A stretch of DNA of 64,000 nucleotides, from contig JAVBWO010000012.1 of the NCBI GenBank assembly GCA_036677375.1, positions 434,001 through 498,000 of the forward strand. Reading direction: 5' to 3'. The stretch comes from JAVBWO01 sp036677375. GTDB taxonomy: Bacteria; Bacillota; Dehalobacteriia; UBA4068; UBA4997. Positions 9,010 through 17,707 of the stretch are shown piece after piece; position 1 is the first letter of the stretch, and each line of letters opens with the position of its first letter. The position numbers were made by a program, and so were the translations under genes. The notes beneath the pieces were generated by a model that was given only the letters and a program-made list of their open reading frames with translations, searched no databases and had not been told where the DNA came from.

Positions 9010-9894
9010 TTATTTTTGTAAAACATTTCGTCCTTTCGTATCTGTTTGTCTTTCAGCTTTTTTATGAAGCGTTTTATTTTTTTGAGATGCCGGAGCCTGC
9101 CGCTTTTTCCCTTTGGAAACGATGCTGCTTTTGGGAAGCTCTGCGGCTTTTTCGGCAGCTTTATCCTCCCGCACCGCTTTTTCCTTTGCAATAACCGAAT
9201 TCCGCTTAGTGTCCCGGTTTTTCCAAGCGCTCGCCGCGGCAGCCTGTTCCGCTTCTTTTTTGCTGCTGCCCCAGGCGCTGGCCAATTCTTGATCCTGGTA
9301 GACAACAGCCATGCAATATTCCTTTTTGTGATCGGGACCGCGGCTGTCCAACAGGCGGTATTGCGGAGCGTCACCGCCCGCGCTTTGGGTCCATTGCTGC
9401 AAAAGCCCTTTGTAATCCTCATATTTGCCGGCATGCATATTGGCCATAGCCTCTTCCAGTCCATCCAGGACCATATGTCTGGTCGCTTCCAGACCACAGG
9501 AAAGATAAAGGGCTCCCAGCACCGCTTCAAAAGTATCGGACAGTACGGAGTCCCGCTGACCGTCACCGTTTTTTTCACTGCCTTTGCCGAGCAGCAGATA
9601 ATCTCCCAGAGAGATACGACGGGCCGCCGCCGCCAAAGCTTCCTCCCGCACCAGCGCCGCCCGAATCTTGGAAAGCGTTCCCTCCTGCGCCTGGGGGTAA
9701 CGGCGGTACAGTTCCTCCGCCATCAGCATATCCAAAACAGCGTCGCCCAAATATTCCAGCCGCTGATTATCGGGGCCCTGCTGGCCTTCAAAATAGGTGG
9801 GATTGGTGACCGCCTGCCGCAATAGGGTAAAATCATTCCCCAGCCAGCCGATGGATAAAGCCAGTTCCCCAATATCTTTCCGCGTTTTTGTCAT
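9010..9894 (-). CDS. rnc: Ribonuclease III with a long lysine-rich tail
   Basis: A double-strand-specific endoribonuclease for rRNA precursor and mRNA processing. The catalytic signature is NQRLEYLGDAVLDML near residue 50, with a second acidic site at DTFEAVLGALYL; a dsRNA-binding domain follows, ending near KKEAEQAAAASAW. Beyond it are about 70 residues rich in Lys, Ala and Glu (KEKAVREDKAAEKAAELPK and onward) that the usual 230-residue family lacks. I start at MTKTRKDIGEL (ATG 9892-9894), with a weak GGGGT site. acpP lies 22 nt upstream. Confidence 0.94.
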   Translation of the reverse strand: MTKTRKDIGELALSIGWLGNDFTLLRQAVTNPTYFEGQQGPDNQRLEYLGDAVLDMLMAEELYRRYPQAQEGTLSKIRAALVREEALAAAARRISLGDYLLLGKGSEKNGDGQRDSVLSDTFEAVLGALYLSCGLEATRHMVLDGLEEAMANMHAGKYEDYKGLLQQWTQSAGGDAPQYRLLDSRGPDHKKEYCMAVVYQDQELASAWGSSKKEAEQAAAASAWKNRDTKRNSVIAKEKAVREDKAAEKAAELPKSSIVSKGKKRQAPASQKNKTLHKKAERQTDTKGRNVLQK

Positions 9895-9916
9895 ATTCAA
9901 AACCCCATTTGGCGAT

Positions 9917-10147
9917 TTAGAAAATCTTATTCTGGATATACTCAACCAAATCCCGCATATTGGCAAAACTCATGGCTTCCTCATCGGAAATATTGATTTC
10001 GAATTCTTCCTCCAAAGACATAATCAATTCCACGACGTCCAAAGAATCCACTTCCAGATCGGCAAAGGAGGTATCCATGGTCACCTCTTCGGGTTTGCGC
10101 CCCAGTTGTTCCACAACAATTCTTTTGATCTTTTCAAAAATGTCCAT
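9917..10147 (-). CDS. acpP: Acyl carrier protein
   Basis: A 76-residue acidic carrier. The phosphopantetheine attachment serine is in VDSLDVVEL (Ser35), followed by the recognition helix LEEEFEINISDEEA. It holds acyl chains for fatty acid synthesis in the cytoplasm. AAGGAG precedes the ATG by about 10 nt. It lies between plsX and rnc, a common Firmicute order, but the fab genes that often intervene (fabH, fabD, fabG, fabF) are absent here. Confidence 0.96.
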   Translation of the reverse strand: MDIFEKIKRIVVEQLGRKPEEVTMDTSFADLEVDSLDVVELIMSLEEEFEINISDEEAMSFANMRDLVEYIQNKIF

Positions 10148-10204
10148 GCCCCAGTCTCCTTTTTATCATTTCTCAACTTTATGATATTGATTTCTTAAAC
10201 CGGT

Positions 10205-11191
10205 TTATTCCGCCTGGCAAGCGCCGACCCTTTCGGCGATCTTGCCGACAAAATCAGCTTCCACCAGATTGGCTGCTACGGCAATGGCGTTCTTAATGGC
10301 ATAAGCATTGGAACTGCCGTGGCAGACGATACTGATGCCCTTCACACCCACCAGGGGCGCGCCGCCGTACTCCGTATAATCCAGTGCCTTCTTGATATTC
10401 AATAAACCGGGCTTCACTAAAGCCGCACCGATCTTGGTGAAAAGGTTATGCTTAAATTCCCGTTTCAGCTGAGCAAACAGTACTTTACTCAAACCCTCCG
10501 CCATCTTCAGCACCACATTGCCGGTAAAGCCGTCGGTGACCATGACGTCATATTCGCCATAAGAGATATCGCGTCCCTCAATATTACCGATAAAGTTCAG
10601 TTCGCTTTCTGCTAAAAGCTTGTGAGCCGCAACCACCAGCGGCGTACCTTTGCATTCTTCCGCCCCATTGGAAAGCAAGGCGATGCGTGGATTTTCGGTA
10701 TGAAAGACAGCCTTGGCGTAAACATCCCCCATCACGGCAAACTGCAACAGCTGTTCCGGTTTCAGTTCCGTGTTGGCACCGATATCTAAAACGATCTTGC
10801 CGCCGTTAAAGGTGGGGAAAACCACACAAATAGCAGGCCGCTCCACGCCTTTGATCCTTCCCAACTGCAACAGAGCCGATGCCATTTGCGCGCCGGTGGA
10901 GCCCGCCGAAACCACAGCGTCTGCCTCTCCCTCTTTGACCAGCTGGGTCGCCACCCAAATGGAGGAATCTCTTTTCTGCCGCAGATGTTCCACGGATTCA
11001 TCCATGGCCATCACGGAACCGGCGGGATAGGTCCTGACATTGGCGGGATATTGAGACTGCTTGGGCAGCATCGCTTCTTTCCCTACCAAAATAATCTGCC
11101 AATCGCTATGTTCTTGCGCCGCGGCAATCGCTCCCTGCACAATCTCATTGGGTGCATGGTCGCCGCCCATGGCGTCTACAGCAATACGCAC
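10205..11191 (-). CDS. plsX: Phosphate acyltransferase PlsX
   Basis: PlsX converts acyl-ACP to acyl-phosphate, the donor for PlsY in phosphatidic acid synthesis. The 328-residue protein starts MRIAVDAMGGDHAPNEIVQG, the conserved family N-terminus, and contains GSTGAQMASALLQLGRIKGVERPA and GANTELKPEQLLQFAVMG. The start is GTG at 11189-11191, with GGGAGGA 7 nt upstream. It is followed by acpP and has its own promoter at 11251-11279, without a preceding fapR gene. Confidence 0.96.
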   Translation of the reverse strand: MRIAVDAMGGDHAPNEIVQGAIAAAQEHSDWQIILVGKEAMLPKQSQYPANVRTYPAGSVMAMDESVEHLRQKRDSSIWVATQLVKEGEADAVVSAGSTGAQMASALLQLGRIKGVERPAICVVFPTFNGGKIVLDIGANTELKPEQLLQFAVMGDVYAKAVFHTENPRIALLSNGAEECKGTPLVVAAHKLLAESELNFIGNIEGRDISYGEYDVMVTDGFTGNVVLKMAEGLSKVLFAQLKREFKHNLFTKIGAALVKPGLLNIKKALDYTEYGGAPLVGVKGISIVCHGSSNAYAIKNAIAVAANLVEADFVGKIAERVGACQAE

Positions 11192-11250
11192 GTTTCTTTC
11201 CTCCCGCGCCTTTTTAGGCTGTCATTTTCTAAGTAAAATATTACAAAAAT

Positions 11251-11279
11251 ATTATACACACTTGTTTTACTTTATACAA
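11251..11279 (-). promoter_or_regulatory. Sigma-A promoter of plsX
   Basis: On the minus strand TTGTAT (11274-11279), 17-nt spacer, TATAAT (11251-11256), about 60 nt before the plsX GTG. I found no FapR-type palindrome around it. Confidence 0.65.
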
Positions 11280-11283
11280 GCGC

Positions 11284-11317
11284 AAAAAAGAGCCGCGCTG
11301 CATCTTGCGCCGCTCTT
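11284..11317 (-). terminator. Terminator of the polysaccharide deacetylase gene
   Basis: The minus strand reads a GC-rich stem with arms AAGAGC and GCTCTT and an inner GCGC pair, directly followed by six T. It lies about 70 nt after the deacetylase stop and just before the plsX promoter. Confidence 0.75.
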
Positions 11318-11388
11318 TTCTCTTTCTTCGATTTATTTTCCTTTTTTCTTCATTTTTTCTTCATTTTTTGCACTTTTCTTTTTGTTGT

Positions 11389-12375
11389 TTACTGATTTTT
11401 GATGCTTTTCAGATACTCTGTAACGGTCATATTATTTGAAGCATTAACCCGTGGCAATAGCAAAAGAGAATTCCCCGCTACCGCCTGATTCGGCTGCGTG
11501 GTAACGGCAATAAGATAGCCCGTATCTTTTAATGCCTGGGTGAGGGTATCGTTATGCCGGCCGTAAGGATATGCAAAATAAGTGATGGGTACGCCCAATT
11601 CCTTTTCCAGAATACTTTTGCTCAAGGCCAGATCATTGGCGACGCGCTCCCGGTATTCCCAGGGCGATTCCAAGACGCCGTTGCCGAAGTAGATCTTGTT
11701 GACCATAGCCGGGCCGGTCTCTCCTTTGGCATTGATCACTACGCTGCCGTGGCCGTCATAGGTGTGGCTGCCGAACTCAATGATGCCGCTTTGCGCCATT
11801 TCCCGCATCTGGTCAAAAGTCAGATGGGGCAGTCCGTAAGCGGAATCATCGTACTGCGATACGTCGACCGCAATTTCGGAAGAACTCACCACCACCGCTA
11901 TATTGGCCTTGAGGCCGTATTGCTTCAAAATAGGGTACGCCATAGTACAATTGCTGGCATAGCCATCGTCAAAGGTAATGACCACGCTGTTGTACGGCGG
12001 CATCAGCCCCTGAGCCAAATAGTCATAAAGCTCGGACATCAGGAGCGTTTTATATCCTTTATCGTACAGCGCCTTCATTTGCGCGGCAAAAACGTCCAGC
12101 GAAATCACCGCATTGTTGCCATAGTTGACGCCGCCCTTAGCGCAGGTCTCAGCGGGAGCCAGATGATGATACATCAGGATAGTGTAACTCTTCGCCTGTT
12201 TGCCGACAATGGGCACCGGCGCCAAAGGCATGGCCGCCGCTTTGACGCTGGAGGTCTGCCCCGCCGCCCAAACGCGTTGCTGCCCGCTGAAACAGATACC
12301 GCAAAATAAAGCGGCTATGAAAAAGGCCAGTGCCGCATGAAAAAAGATTATTTTTAAATTTTTAACTTTTATCAC
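11389..12375 (-). CDS. Secreted polysaccharide deacetylase (NodB fold)
   Basis: A carbohydrate-esterase-4-like enzyme predicted to act on cell-wall or surface polysaccharide outside the membrane. An N-terminal hydrophobic segment (about 8-30, FFHAALAFFIAALFCGICF) acts as a signal peptide or anchor. The NodB core shows LMYHHL, the metal/base motif TFDDGY, the zinc-ligand motif GSHTYDGH, and a later TYFAYPYG. The start is GTG at 12373-12375 with no strong ribosome site. It is a monocistronic unit ended by the hairpin at 11284. The exact substrate (peptidoglycan or another glycan) cannot be told from sequence. Confidence 0.88.
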   Translation of the reverse strand: MIKVKNLKIIFFHAALAFFIAALFCGICFSGQQRVWAAGQTSSVKAAAMPLAPVPIVGKQAKSYTILMYHHLAPAETCAKGGVNYGNNAVISLDVFAAQMKALYDKGYKTLLMSELYDYLAQGLMPPYNSVVITFDDGYASNCTMAYPILKQYGLKANIAVVVSSSEIAVDVSQYDDSAYGLPHLTFDQMREMAQSGIIEFGSHTYDGHGSVVINAKGETGPAMVNKIYFGNGVLESPWEYRERVANDLALSKSILEKELGVPITYFAYPYGRHNDTLTQALKDTGYLIAVTTQPNQAVAGNSLLLLPRVNASNNMTVTEYLKSIKNQ

Positions 12376-12726
12376 GTTCCACTAAGCCTACCTTTCTTGA
12401 TCTTCGTGTAATTTGACGCCGTTTTAGAGGCGGCTTCTTGCATACGATTTCTAAGGCAACACCGCATCATTCACCGAAAAGGCCGACAAAGCGGTGCTTT
12501 ACTTAAGACAGTTCTTCGATCAGGGATGTCATTGTTATCTGTTTATCCGTATTTTTATTTTACGACACTTTACCAACAGGCGATACTCTGTACGATATTG
12601 CCCTAAATTGATAGACGCCGATATTATGTCCCGGTTCCCGGAAATCTTATCCACTTTTGATCTTGTTGCTTTTTTTGTTTATGTTCATATGACTGTTTTG
12701 TCCTTCCATAAAACGGATCACGCTGC
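12376..12726. other. Intergenic gap between rpmF and the deacetylase gene
   Basis: About 350 bp with no supportable gene. It presumably holds the deacetylase promoter and leader. Small dyads are present (for example CACCGC...GCGGTG around 12453-12496), but none is long enough for me to name an RNA element. Confidence 0.5.
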
Positions 12727-12758
12727 AAAAAAGCCTCCGGCAGATACCGGAGGCTTTT
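12727..12758 (-). terminator. rpmF terminator
   Basis: A perfect hairpin with arms AAGCCTCCGG and CCGGAGGCTT and a 6-nt loop, followed on the minus strand by a T-run. It begins 10 nt beyond the rpmF stop codon. Confidence 0.88.
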
Positions 12759-12768
12759 CAAAGCAAAT

Positions 12769-12966
12769 TTATTTCGCTTTGGCAGGCGCTTCCACTTTGA
12801 TGGGACGGCCTTTATAATAGCCACATTCCCCACATGCATGGTGAGGCTCTTTCAAAGCATGGCATTGAGGGCAAATACTGAGACCGGGCGCAACATTGCC
12901 GGCACTCATTCCGGCACGGTGCATACGGACATTGGCTTTGGATTTTCTATTCTTAGGTACACCCAT
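12769..12966 (-). CDS. rpmF: 50S ribosomal protein bL32
   Basis: A 65-residue ribosomal protein with the typical start MGVPKNRKSKANVRMHRAG and the zinc-binding pattern CPQC...CGEC, so this is the Zn-containing (C+) form. AAAGGAGTG precedes the ATG at 12964-12966. It follows yceD by 17 nt, the common yceD-rpmF pair, and is closed by a strong terminator. Confidence 0.97.
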   Translation of the reverse strand: MGVPKNRKSKANVRMHRAGMSAGNVAPGLSICPQCHALKEPHHACGECGYYKGRPIKVEAPAKAK

Positions 12967-12983
12967 GGATTTCCACTCCTTTC

Positions 12984-13505
12984 TTACTCTGGTTCCTTCT
13001 GGTTTTTTAAAAGCAATAATTTCGCAAGCCGCGGGTCGATTTCCTGCTCCCCGCAGCGGCAGGCCTCGGTATTGAGATCCGCGCCGCAACCGGGGCACAG
13101 TCCCCGACAATCGGCGCTACACAGCACCTGCATCGGTAAGGAAAGATAGATCTCTTTCAAAAGATACCGGGTGATCTCGATCACATTGCCTTCAAAGAGA
13201 TGTACGGTTTCCTCTTCATCGGACTCCACCACTTCCGGCTGATTGGAAAAAGTTTCTGTTACCTGCACGGAAAAAGAATGGGAAAAAGGTTTCAGACAAC
13301 GGTGGCAAGTAAGCTCCAACAAACCGTCCGCCGTACCTTCCACCACAAGAAAAGCGTTCTGATGATCCACCTTGCCGCGAAAAAACAAAGGAGCAGACAA
13401 GACCAGCTCGCCATAGCCGAAGGCTGCGGCATCCACCTCTTCTGAAAGAGAAAAAGCTGCCGAACCGCCTTTGATATTTTTGACTTTACTTACATCAATC
13501 TTCAC
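12984..13505 (-). CDS. yceD: DUF177 / YceD family protein
   Basis: A 173-residue YceD (DUF177) protein, always linked to rpmF and in plants and some bacteria implicated in 23S rRNA accumulation. Visible landmarks are CHRCLKPF in the middle and a C-terminal cysteine set CSADCRGLCPGCGADLN that may bind zinc. I start at GTG 13503-13505 (VKIDVSKVK), which matches the family's start and follows GGCGGGAATGG. A consensus promoter lies about 80 nt upstream inside the end of ackA. Confidence 0.9.
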   Translation of the reverse strand: MKIDVSKVKNIKGGSAAFSLSEEVDAAAFGYGELVLSAPLFFRGKVDHQNAFLVVEGTADGLLELTCHRCLKPFSHSFSVQVTETFSNQPEVVESDEEETVHLFEGNVIEITRYLLKEIYLSLPMQVLCSADCRGLCPGCGADLNTEACRCGEQEIDPRLAKLLLLKNQKEPE

Positions 13506-13586
13506 ACCATTCCCGCCTTTTTGGGCAATGAATGCCGTTTTCCACACAGACCGCTTTCGCCCTTCGCGATAAATAGCGGCTTCATT

Positions 13587-13615
13587 ATTATACAAACAGC
13601 GGTTTAATATGTCAA
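13587..13615 (-). promoter_or_regulatory. Consensus sigma-A promoter of yceD-rpmF
   Basis: TTGACA (13610-13615), 17-nt spacer, TATAAT (13587-13592) on the minus strand: a full match to consensus, as expected for a ribosomal protein gene. It lies just before the ackA stop codon. Confidence 0.85.
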
Positions 13616-13622
13616 GTTCTTG

Positions 13623-14816
13623 TTATTTTGAGACAATAGCCAAGGTGTCTTTGGCAATCATCAGTTCCTCATTGGTGGGAATAATGAAAGCTTTCACCTT
13701 GGAACCGGCTTTGGTGATCTCGGTTTCTTCACCGCGCACTTCGTTGGCCGCCGCATCAAAATCCAAGCCCAGGAAGGATAGGCGCTCACAGATGGCTTTA
13801 CGCAATCTGATGCTGTTCTCCCCGATACCGGCGGTAAAAACGATGGCGTCAACGCCGTTCATCTCGGCGGCATAAGCGCCGATATATTTCACGATCTGCT
13901 GCTCTAACATTTCCAAAGCCAGCTTGGCTCTTTCATTGCCTTCGTTGGCAGCTTCTTCCACATAGCGCATATCGCTGGATACGCCGGAAATGCCTAAAAG
14001 ACCGCATTTCTTATTCAAATAGTTACACGCCTCCTGGGCCGACAAATTTTCCCGTTCGCAAATATAAGCCACAATGGCGGGGTCAACATCGCCGGAGCGG
14101 GTTCCCATGAGCAAGCCGGCCAGCGGGGTAAAGCCCATGCTGGTATCCATGCATTTACCGCCACAGACGGCGGAGATGCTGGAGCCGTTGCCCAAGTGGC
14201 AGGTAATGATCTTGGTTTCCAATGCCGGTTTCCCTAACAGGGCGATGGCACGTTCAGAAATATAGCGGTGAGAAGTGCCATGGAAGCCGTAACGGCGTAC
14301 GCCATATTTTTCATACATATCATAACTGATGCCGTATATATAGGAGCTGGCAGGCATAGTTTGATGGAAGGAAGTATCGAAAACGCCGACCATCGGCACG
14401 CCGGGCATGGTTTCCTTGCAGGCATTGATCCCTAATAAGGCCGGAGGATTGTGCAGGGGAGCAATCTCAACTAATTTCTCAACTTCCGCGATGACGTCTT
14501 CTTTCAGCAAAACGGATTGGGCAAAGGTGCTGCCGCCATGGACGATCCGGTGTCCGACGGCGTCGATTTCTTTCATATCGGAGATGACACCGTGCTCGGG
14601 ACTGGTTAAGCACCCGATCACCAGCTCAATGGCTTTGGAATGGTTTGGCATCTCAGCTTTGATCTCAACTTTTTTATCCCCTACCCTGTGGGTCAGATCG
14701 GATTCGGCCAAGCCGATTTTTTCTACCAAGCCTTTTGCCATAATGGTTTCGGTGGTCATGTCAAAAAGCTGGTACTTCAAGGAAGAGCTTCCACAGTTCA
14801 AAACCAATACTTTCAT
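13623..14816 (-). CDS. ackA: Acetate kinase
   Basis: AckA transfers phosphate between acetyl phosphate and ADP, giving ATP during acetogenic fermentation. The 397-residue protein starts MKVLVLNCGSSSLKYQLFDM and contains HRIVHGG, GFHGTSHRY, HLGNGSS and GTRSGDVDPA, all acetate-kinase signatures. AGGGGGT precedes the ATG by 8 nt. No phosphotransacetylase gene is adjacent. It is divergent from ylbJ and upstream of yceD-rpmF, as in many Clostridia. Confidence 0.97.
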   Translation of the reverse strand: MKVLVLNCGSSSLKYQLFDMTTETIMAKGLVEKIGLAESDLTHRVGDKKVEIKAEMPNHSKAIELVIGCLTSPEHGVISDMKEIDAVGHRIVHGGSTFAQSVLLKEDVIAEVEKLVEIAPLHNPPALLGINACKETMPGVPMVGVFDTSFHQTMPASSYIYGISYDMYEKYGVRRYGFHGTSHRYISERAIALLGKPALETKIITCHLGNGSSISAVCGGKCMDTSMGFTPLAGLLMGTRSGDVDPAIVAYICERENLSAQEACNYLNKKCGLLGISGVSSDMRYVEEAANEGNERAKLALEMLEQQIVKYIGAYAAEMNGVDAIVFTAGIGENSIRLRKAICERLSFLGLDFDAAANEVRGEETEITKAGSKVKAFIIPTNEELMIAKDTLAIVSK

Positions 14817-14950
14817 TTTTATTTACCCCCTGCGCTTTTGATTTGCATTTTAGATGATAGACCATAACCTTATATATATTATCATATTCGGCAGCTTTTT
14901 TCCAGTTTATTTTTGCTTTTCTTTCAATAATCAGCAGGCAGGTGATGTGT

Positions 14951-16108
14951 ATGGCTCTTTGCCGCGGCTTGGCCATCTGCTTTTTTCTTTTGGCTATGAT
15001 CTTTTTCCCTAAAACTGTTTTTGCTGCCGCCGGCGTCGGTCTCGGTATTTGGTGGCAGTCGGTGGTGCCTTCTCTTTTCCCCTTTTTTATGACGGCGGAG
15101 CTCTTACTGCGCACCGGCATGGCCAAAACCTTGGGCCTTTGGCTTGATCCTTTGATACGTCCCCTTTTCCGCCTGCCGGGGGCAGCCGCTTTGGCGGTGG
15201 TTATGGGCTTTGTTTCCGGGTCGCCCACAGGAGCTGCCATCACCGCCAGCTTGCGCAAAGAAGGTCTCTGCACCAAAGAAGAAGGAGACCGACTACTGGC
15301 TTTCACCAATAACGCCGGGCCTTTGTATATCCTGGCCGCCGTCGCCATCGGCATCTTGAAAGAACCGGCTTTGGGGGTATGGCTTTACCTCTCTCACTAT
15401 CCCGTTAATTTTATCTTTGGCATTTTACTGCGTTTTCGGGCAAAGAAAACCCCGGCCAAACAGCAGAGCTGTTGCCGCCGGGGCATATGGCACCTGTACG
15501 ATACCTGGAAGGAGGGCGTCGCTCTTCTGAAAGCCACCGAAACGCCACCCTTTGGACAACTGCTGGGCCAATCGGTGAAAAACGCCATTGTTAATATCAG
15601 CGCTATTGGCGGCTTTATGGTTTTTTTTGCCGTTTTGACCGCGCTCCTGCAAAAAATGGGATTGCTGACCGCTTTCGACCGTTTGTTTTTTGGTTTTTGT
15701 CAAATCTTTGGGTTATCCGGTGAGTTGACTCTCTCCCTCAGCAAAGGTTTTTTTGAGATGACCATCGGGGTGGCCGCCCTGCCGCAAAGCGGCGCTCCCC
15801 TTTTGGAGCAGATGGCGGCCGCGGGCATGATAATAGCCTGGAATGGGTTATCCATCCAGGCTCAGGTTATCAGTATGCTGGAAGGCACGGATTTGAGCCC
15901 CAAGCTTTATTTGATAAGCCGGGCTGTGCACAGCATCCTTGCCCTGCTGCTTTTATTATGGGCAACACCCTATATTCCTGCCAACGCCGGTAATCTGACG
16001 CCCGCCGTTCTGCCGGGAATCGGAACGCTATGGCTTGCCGCCATGGGCATTTTACTGCTCTTAGCGATTATCGGTCTATGTATGTCCACATTTATGAAAA
16101 GAAATTAG
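14951..16108 (+). CDS. ylbJ: Sporulation integral membrane protein YlbJ
   Basis: YlbJ is a multi-pass membrane protein of the nucleoside-recognition (Gate) family, made in the mother cell under sigma-E in Bacillus and needed for normal spore coat or cortex. About eight hydrophobic segments are visible; GFVSGSPTGAAITASLRKEG and FTNNAGPLYIL are Gate-type motifs. I start at ATG 14951, 6 nt behind AGGTG; GTG and ATG codons at 14942 and 14945 are alternatives. It is on the plus strand between ackA and the coiled-coil gene, both on the minus strand. A weak sigma-E-like CATATTCG lies upstream. Confidence 0.9.
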   Translation: MALCRGLAICFFLLAMIFFPKTVFAAAGVGLGIWWQSVVPSLFPFFMTAELLLRTGMAKTLGLWLDPLIRPLFRLPGAAALAVVMGFVSGSPTGAAITASLRKEGLCTKEEGDRLLAFTNNAGPLYILAAVAIGILKEPALGVWLYLSHYPVNFIFGILLRFRAKKTPAKQQSCCRRGIWHLYDTWKEGVALLKATETPPFGQLLGQSVKNAIVNISAIGGFMVFFAVLTALLQKMGLLTAFDRLFFGFCQIFGLSGELTLSLSKGFFEMTIGVAALPQSGAPLLEQMAAAGMIIAWNGLSIQAQVISMLEGTDLSPKLYLISRAVHSILALLLLLWATPYIPANAGNLTPAVLPGIGTLWLAAMGILLLLAIIGLCMSTFMKRN

Positions 16109-16126
16109 ATTTTTCGTTTGAAAAAT

Positions 16127-16585
16127 TTAATCTTTTGGTGAACGCAATTCCGCACGGCTCTTTTTAATAACGGCAAGAGCCTGTTCCATGTTCAACTCAA
16201 TCTGGGACAAAACATTATCGCCATAGACTTGGATATCATGAGCGATTTCACCTGCGCGCTGCTGCGCTTTATTCAATACATTCTCCGCTTCTGCCTGAGC
16301 TTGCAGAACGATCTCATTCTCCATCACTAATTTGCCGGCTTGGAGTCTTGCATCCTCCAGCAAACGCTTGCCCTGATTTTCAATACTTTCCAATAATTTA
16401 TCACTTTGATCCAATACTTGGCGGGCCTGTTTGATCTCTTCCGGCATCAGGGCGTGAATCCGGTCGATGAGTTCCAGCAATTGATCACCGTCCACCATCA
16501 CTTTCCCGGTAAGCGGTACGCGGGATGCATTGGTAATATACTCCTCTATGTCTTGCAGGACATTGTTGATCTCACTTTTATCCAC
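16127..16585 (-). CDS. Coiled-coil protein of the rsmD cluster
   Basis: A 152-residue soluble protein dominated by one long helix from about 45 to 150 (alternating Glu, Gln, Ala and Leu in coiled-coil spacing), resembling DivIVA-like or ATP-synthase-b-like coiled coils that Clostridia carry between coaD and ylbJ. No enzymatic motif is visible, and its function is unknown. The start is GTG at 16583-16585 behind AAGGAGG. It is convergent with ylbJ (18 nt between stops; a short AT hairpin between them), and rsmD lies 32 nt upstream. coaD, its usual neighbour, is absent. Confidence 0.75.
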   Translation of the reverse strand: MDKSEINNVLQDIEEYITNASRVPLTGKVMVDGDQLLELIDRIHALMPEEIKQARQVLDQSDKLLESIENQGKRLLEDARLQAGKLVMENEIVLQAQAEAENVLNKAQQRAGEIAHDIQVYGDNVLSQIELNMEQALAVIKKSRAELRSPKD

Positions 16586-16617
16586 TGAAAAAACCCTCCT
16601 TTTGCTTCTTCTAATAT

Positions 16618-17166
16618 TTAATCGTTCTGATATCGGTAATACAAAACGGCGGTATCGCCGTAAAAAGACTCTTTTTCTAATCGCCAGGCGGCGCCGGCAA
16701 AGCGTTCCTGGGTTTTGGCCGCGGTTTCCAAAACCACAATGGCTTCCGCCGCCAACAGGCCTTTCCGTTCCAAGAGCGGCTCGACTTTAGTGATGATCCC
16801 CCGGTTATAAGGCGGATCTAAAAAAACCAAATCAAAAGCACCGTCCAATCGCGGCAGAATATTGCTTACATCGCCTGCCAGCACCCGGGTAGACGCAGTC
16901 ATGCCGCAAAGGTCAATATTCCTTTTCATGGCGGACAAAGCTTTTCGATCGTTATCGATGAGCACCGCTGCCCCGGCGCCCCGGCTCAGAGCTTCCAACG
17001 TCATGGCGCCGCTGCCGGCAAAAGCATCCAAGACCCTGGCTTGTGCAAGATAAGGCATGAGTACGCTGAAAATTGCTTCCTTCACCCGATCGGCGGTAGG
17101 TCGTGTATGGTTTCCGGCAGGAGCAAACAAGCGCCGGCCGCCGGCAGTTCCGGCAATGATCCGCAT
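16618..17166 (-). CDS. rsmD: 16S rRNA (guanine(966)-N2)-methyltransferase RsmD
   Basis: A SAM-dependent methyltransferase that modifies 16S rRNA. It has the family start MRIIAGTAGGRRLFAP, the SAM-binding VLDAFAGSGAMTLEALSRGA and the catalytic DPPYNRG motif. I start at ATG 17164-17166 (182 residues), with GGGAGGG a few nt upstream; earlier in-frame codons do not fit the family. A possible promoter lies further upstream (TTGCGT at 17265-17270, 16-nt spacer, TATAAA at 17243-17248). Confidence 0.95.
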   Translation of the reverse strand: MRIIAGTAGGRRLFAPAGNHTRPTADRVKEAIFSVLMPYLAQARVLDAFAGSGAMTLEALSRGAGAAVLIDNDRKALSAMKRNIDLCGMTASTRVLAGDVSNILPRLDGAFDLVFLDPPYNRGIITKVEPLLERKGLLAAEAIVVLETAAKTQERFAGAAWRLEKESFYGDTAVLYYRYQND

Positions 17167-17404
17167 GGAATCCCTCCCCAGAGAATCGCTGCATAAAACA
17201 GGAAACGTGGGTAAAACTAATTTAAACAAACCTCAAAAAGCTTTTATAAAAAACCAAGTAAAAAACGCAATTCAATTCACGCTACGCCCGTTAAAAATTC
17301 CATCTTAACAGCCGCTATAGCACATTGAAAGAAAGGCGGCATACAACGAAAACCCATTAAATCAAAGAAAATCATAAAAAGCCATGGAAAACAAAAATAA
17401 AAAA

Positions 17405-17584
17405 TCAGGAATTCCCATGCTCTTTATGTTTGGTTACGTTGGCGCTAATTTTGATACGGGTTGCACAATGTTCGCAAATATACCCTTTTCTTTCTTCCTT
17501 GGACATTTTATCGTATTTTTCGTAATCCTGATCCACCGGGCTGAGTATCAATTCCCGGTTGCATATCATACAAGTGACTTTCAT
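17405..17584 (-). CDS. Small two-zinc-knuckle protein (DUF2197-like)
   Basis: A 59-residue protein with two CxxC pairs: MKVTCMICNRELILSP near the start and YICEHCATRIK near residue 37. This spacing and the central Asp/Tyr/Lys stretch match the DUF2197 family of small Firmicute zinc-ribbon proteins of unknown role. The start is ATG 17582-17584, with a weak AAGGCG upstream; an ATG two codons earlier is an alternative. It is divergent from gpr, whose promoter region overlaps its 5' side. Confidence 0.7.
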   Translation of the reverse strand: MKVTCMICNRELILSPVDQDYEKYDKMSKEERKGYICEHCATRIKISANVTKHKEHGNS

Positions 17585-17606
17585 ATGCATCGCCTTTTTT
17601 ATTTTA

Positions 17607-17637
17607 GCATAGAATTTGTACGAGCACCATAGAGTAT
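17607..17637 (+). promoter_or_regulatory. Candidate sigma-F/sigma-G promoter of gpr
   Basis: GCATA (17607-17611), 15-nt spacer, CCATAGAGTAT (17627-17637). The -35 matches the forespore GYATA box, and the -10 keeps four of the six fixed bases of the sigma-F -10 pattern plus the CAT of sigma-G. It points at gpr, about 70 nt upstream of the ATG. Confidence 0.5.
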
Positions 17638-17707
17638 TGATTATTCGCTTTACACAAGACTTGTTCCTGCATGATTTTACAAAAAAACACAAATAAGGAG
17701 AAGAAAA

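Noticed and set aside
12573..12610. A segment (TACTCTGTACGATAT) resembling TACTCTGTGCGATAT at 48454-48468.
   Set aside because: About 15 of 18 matching positions is expected many times by chance between two places in 64 kb on either strand.
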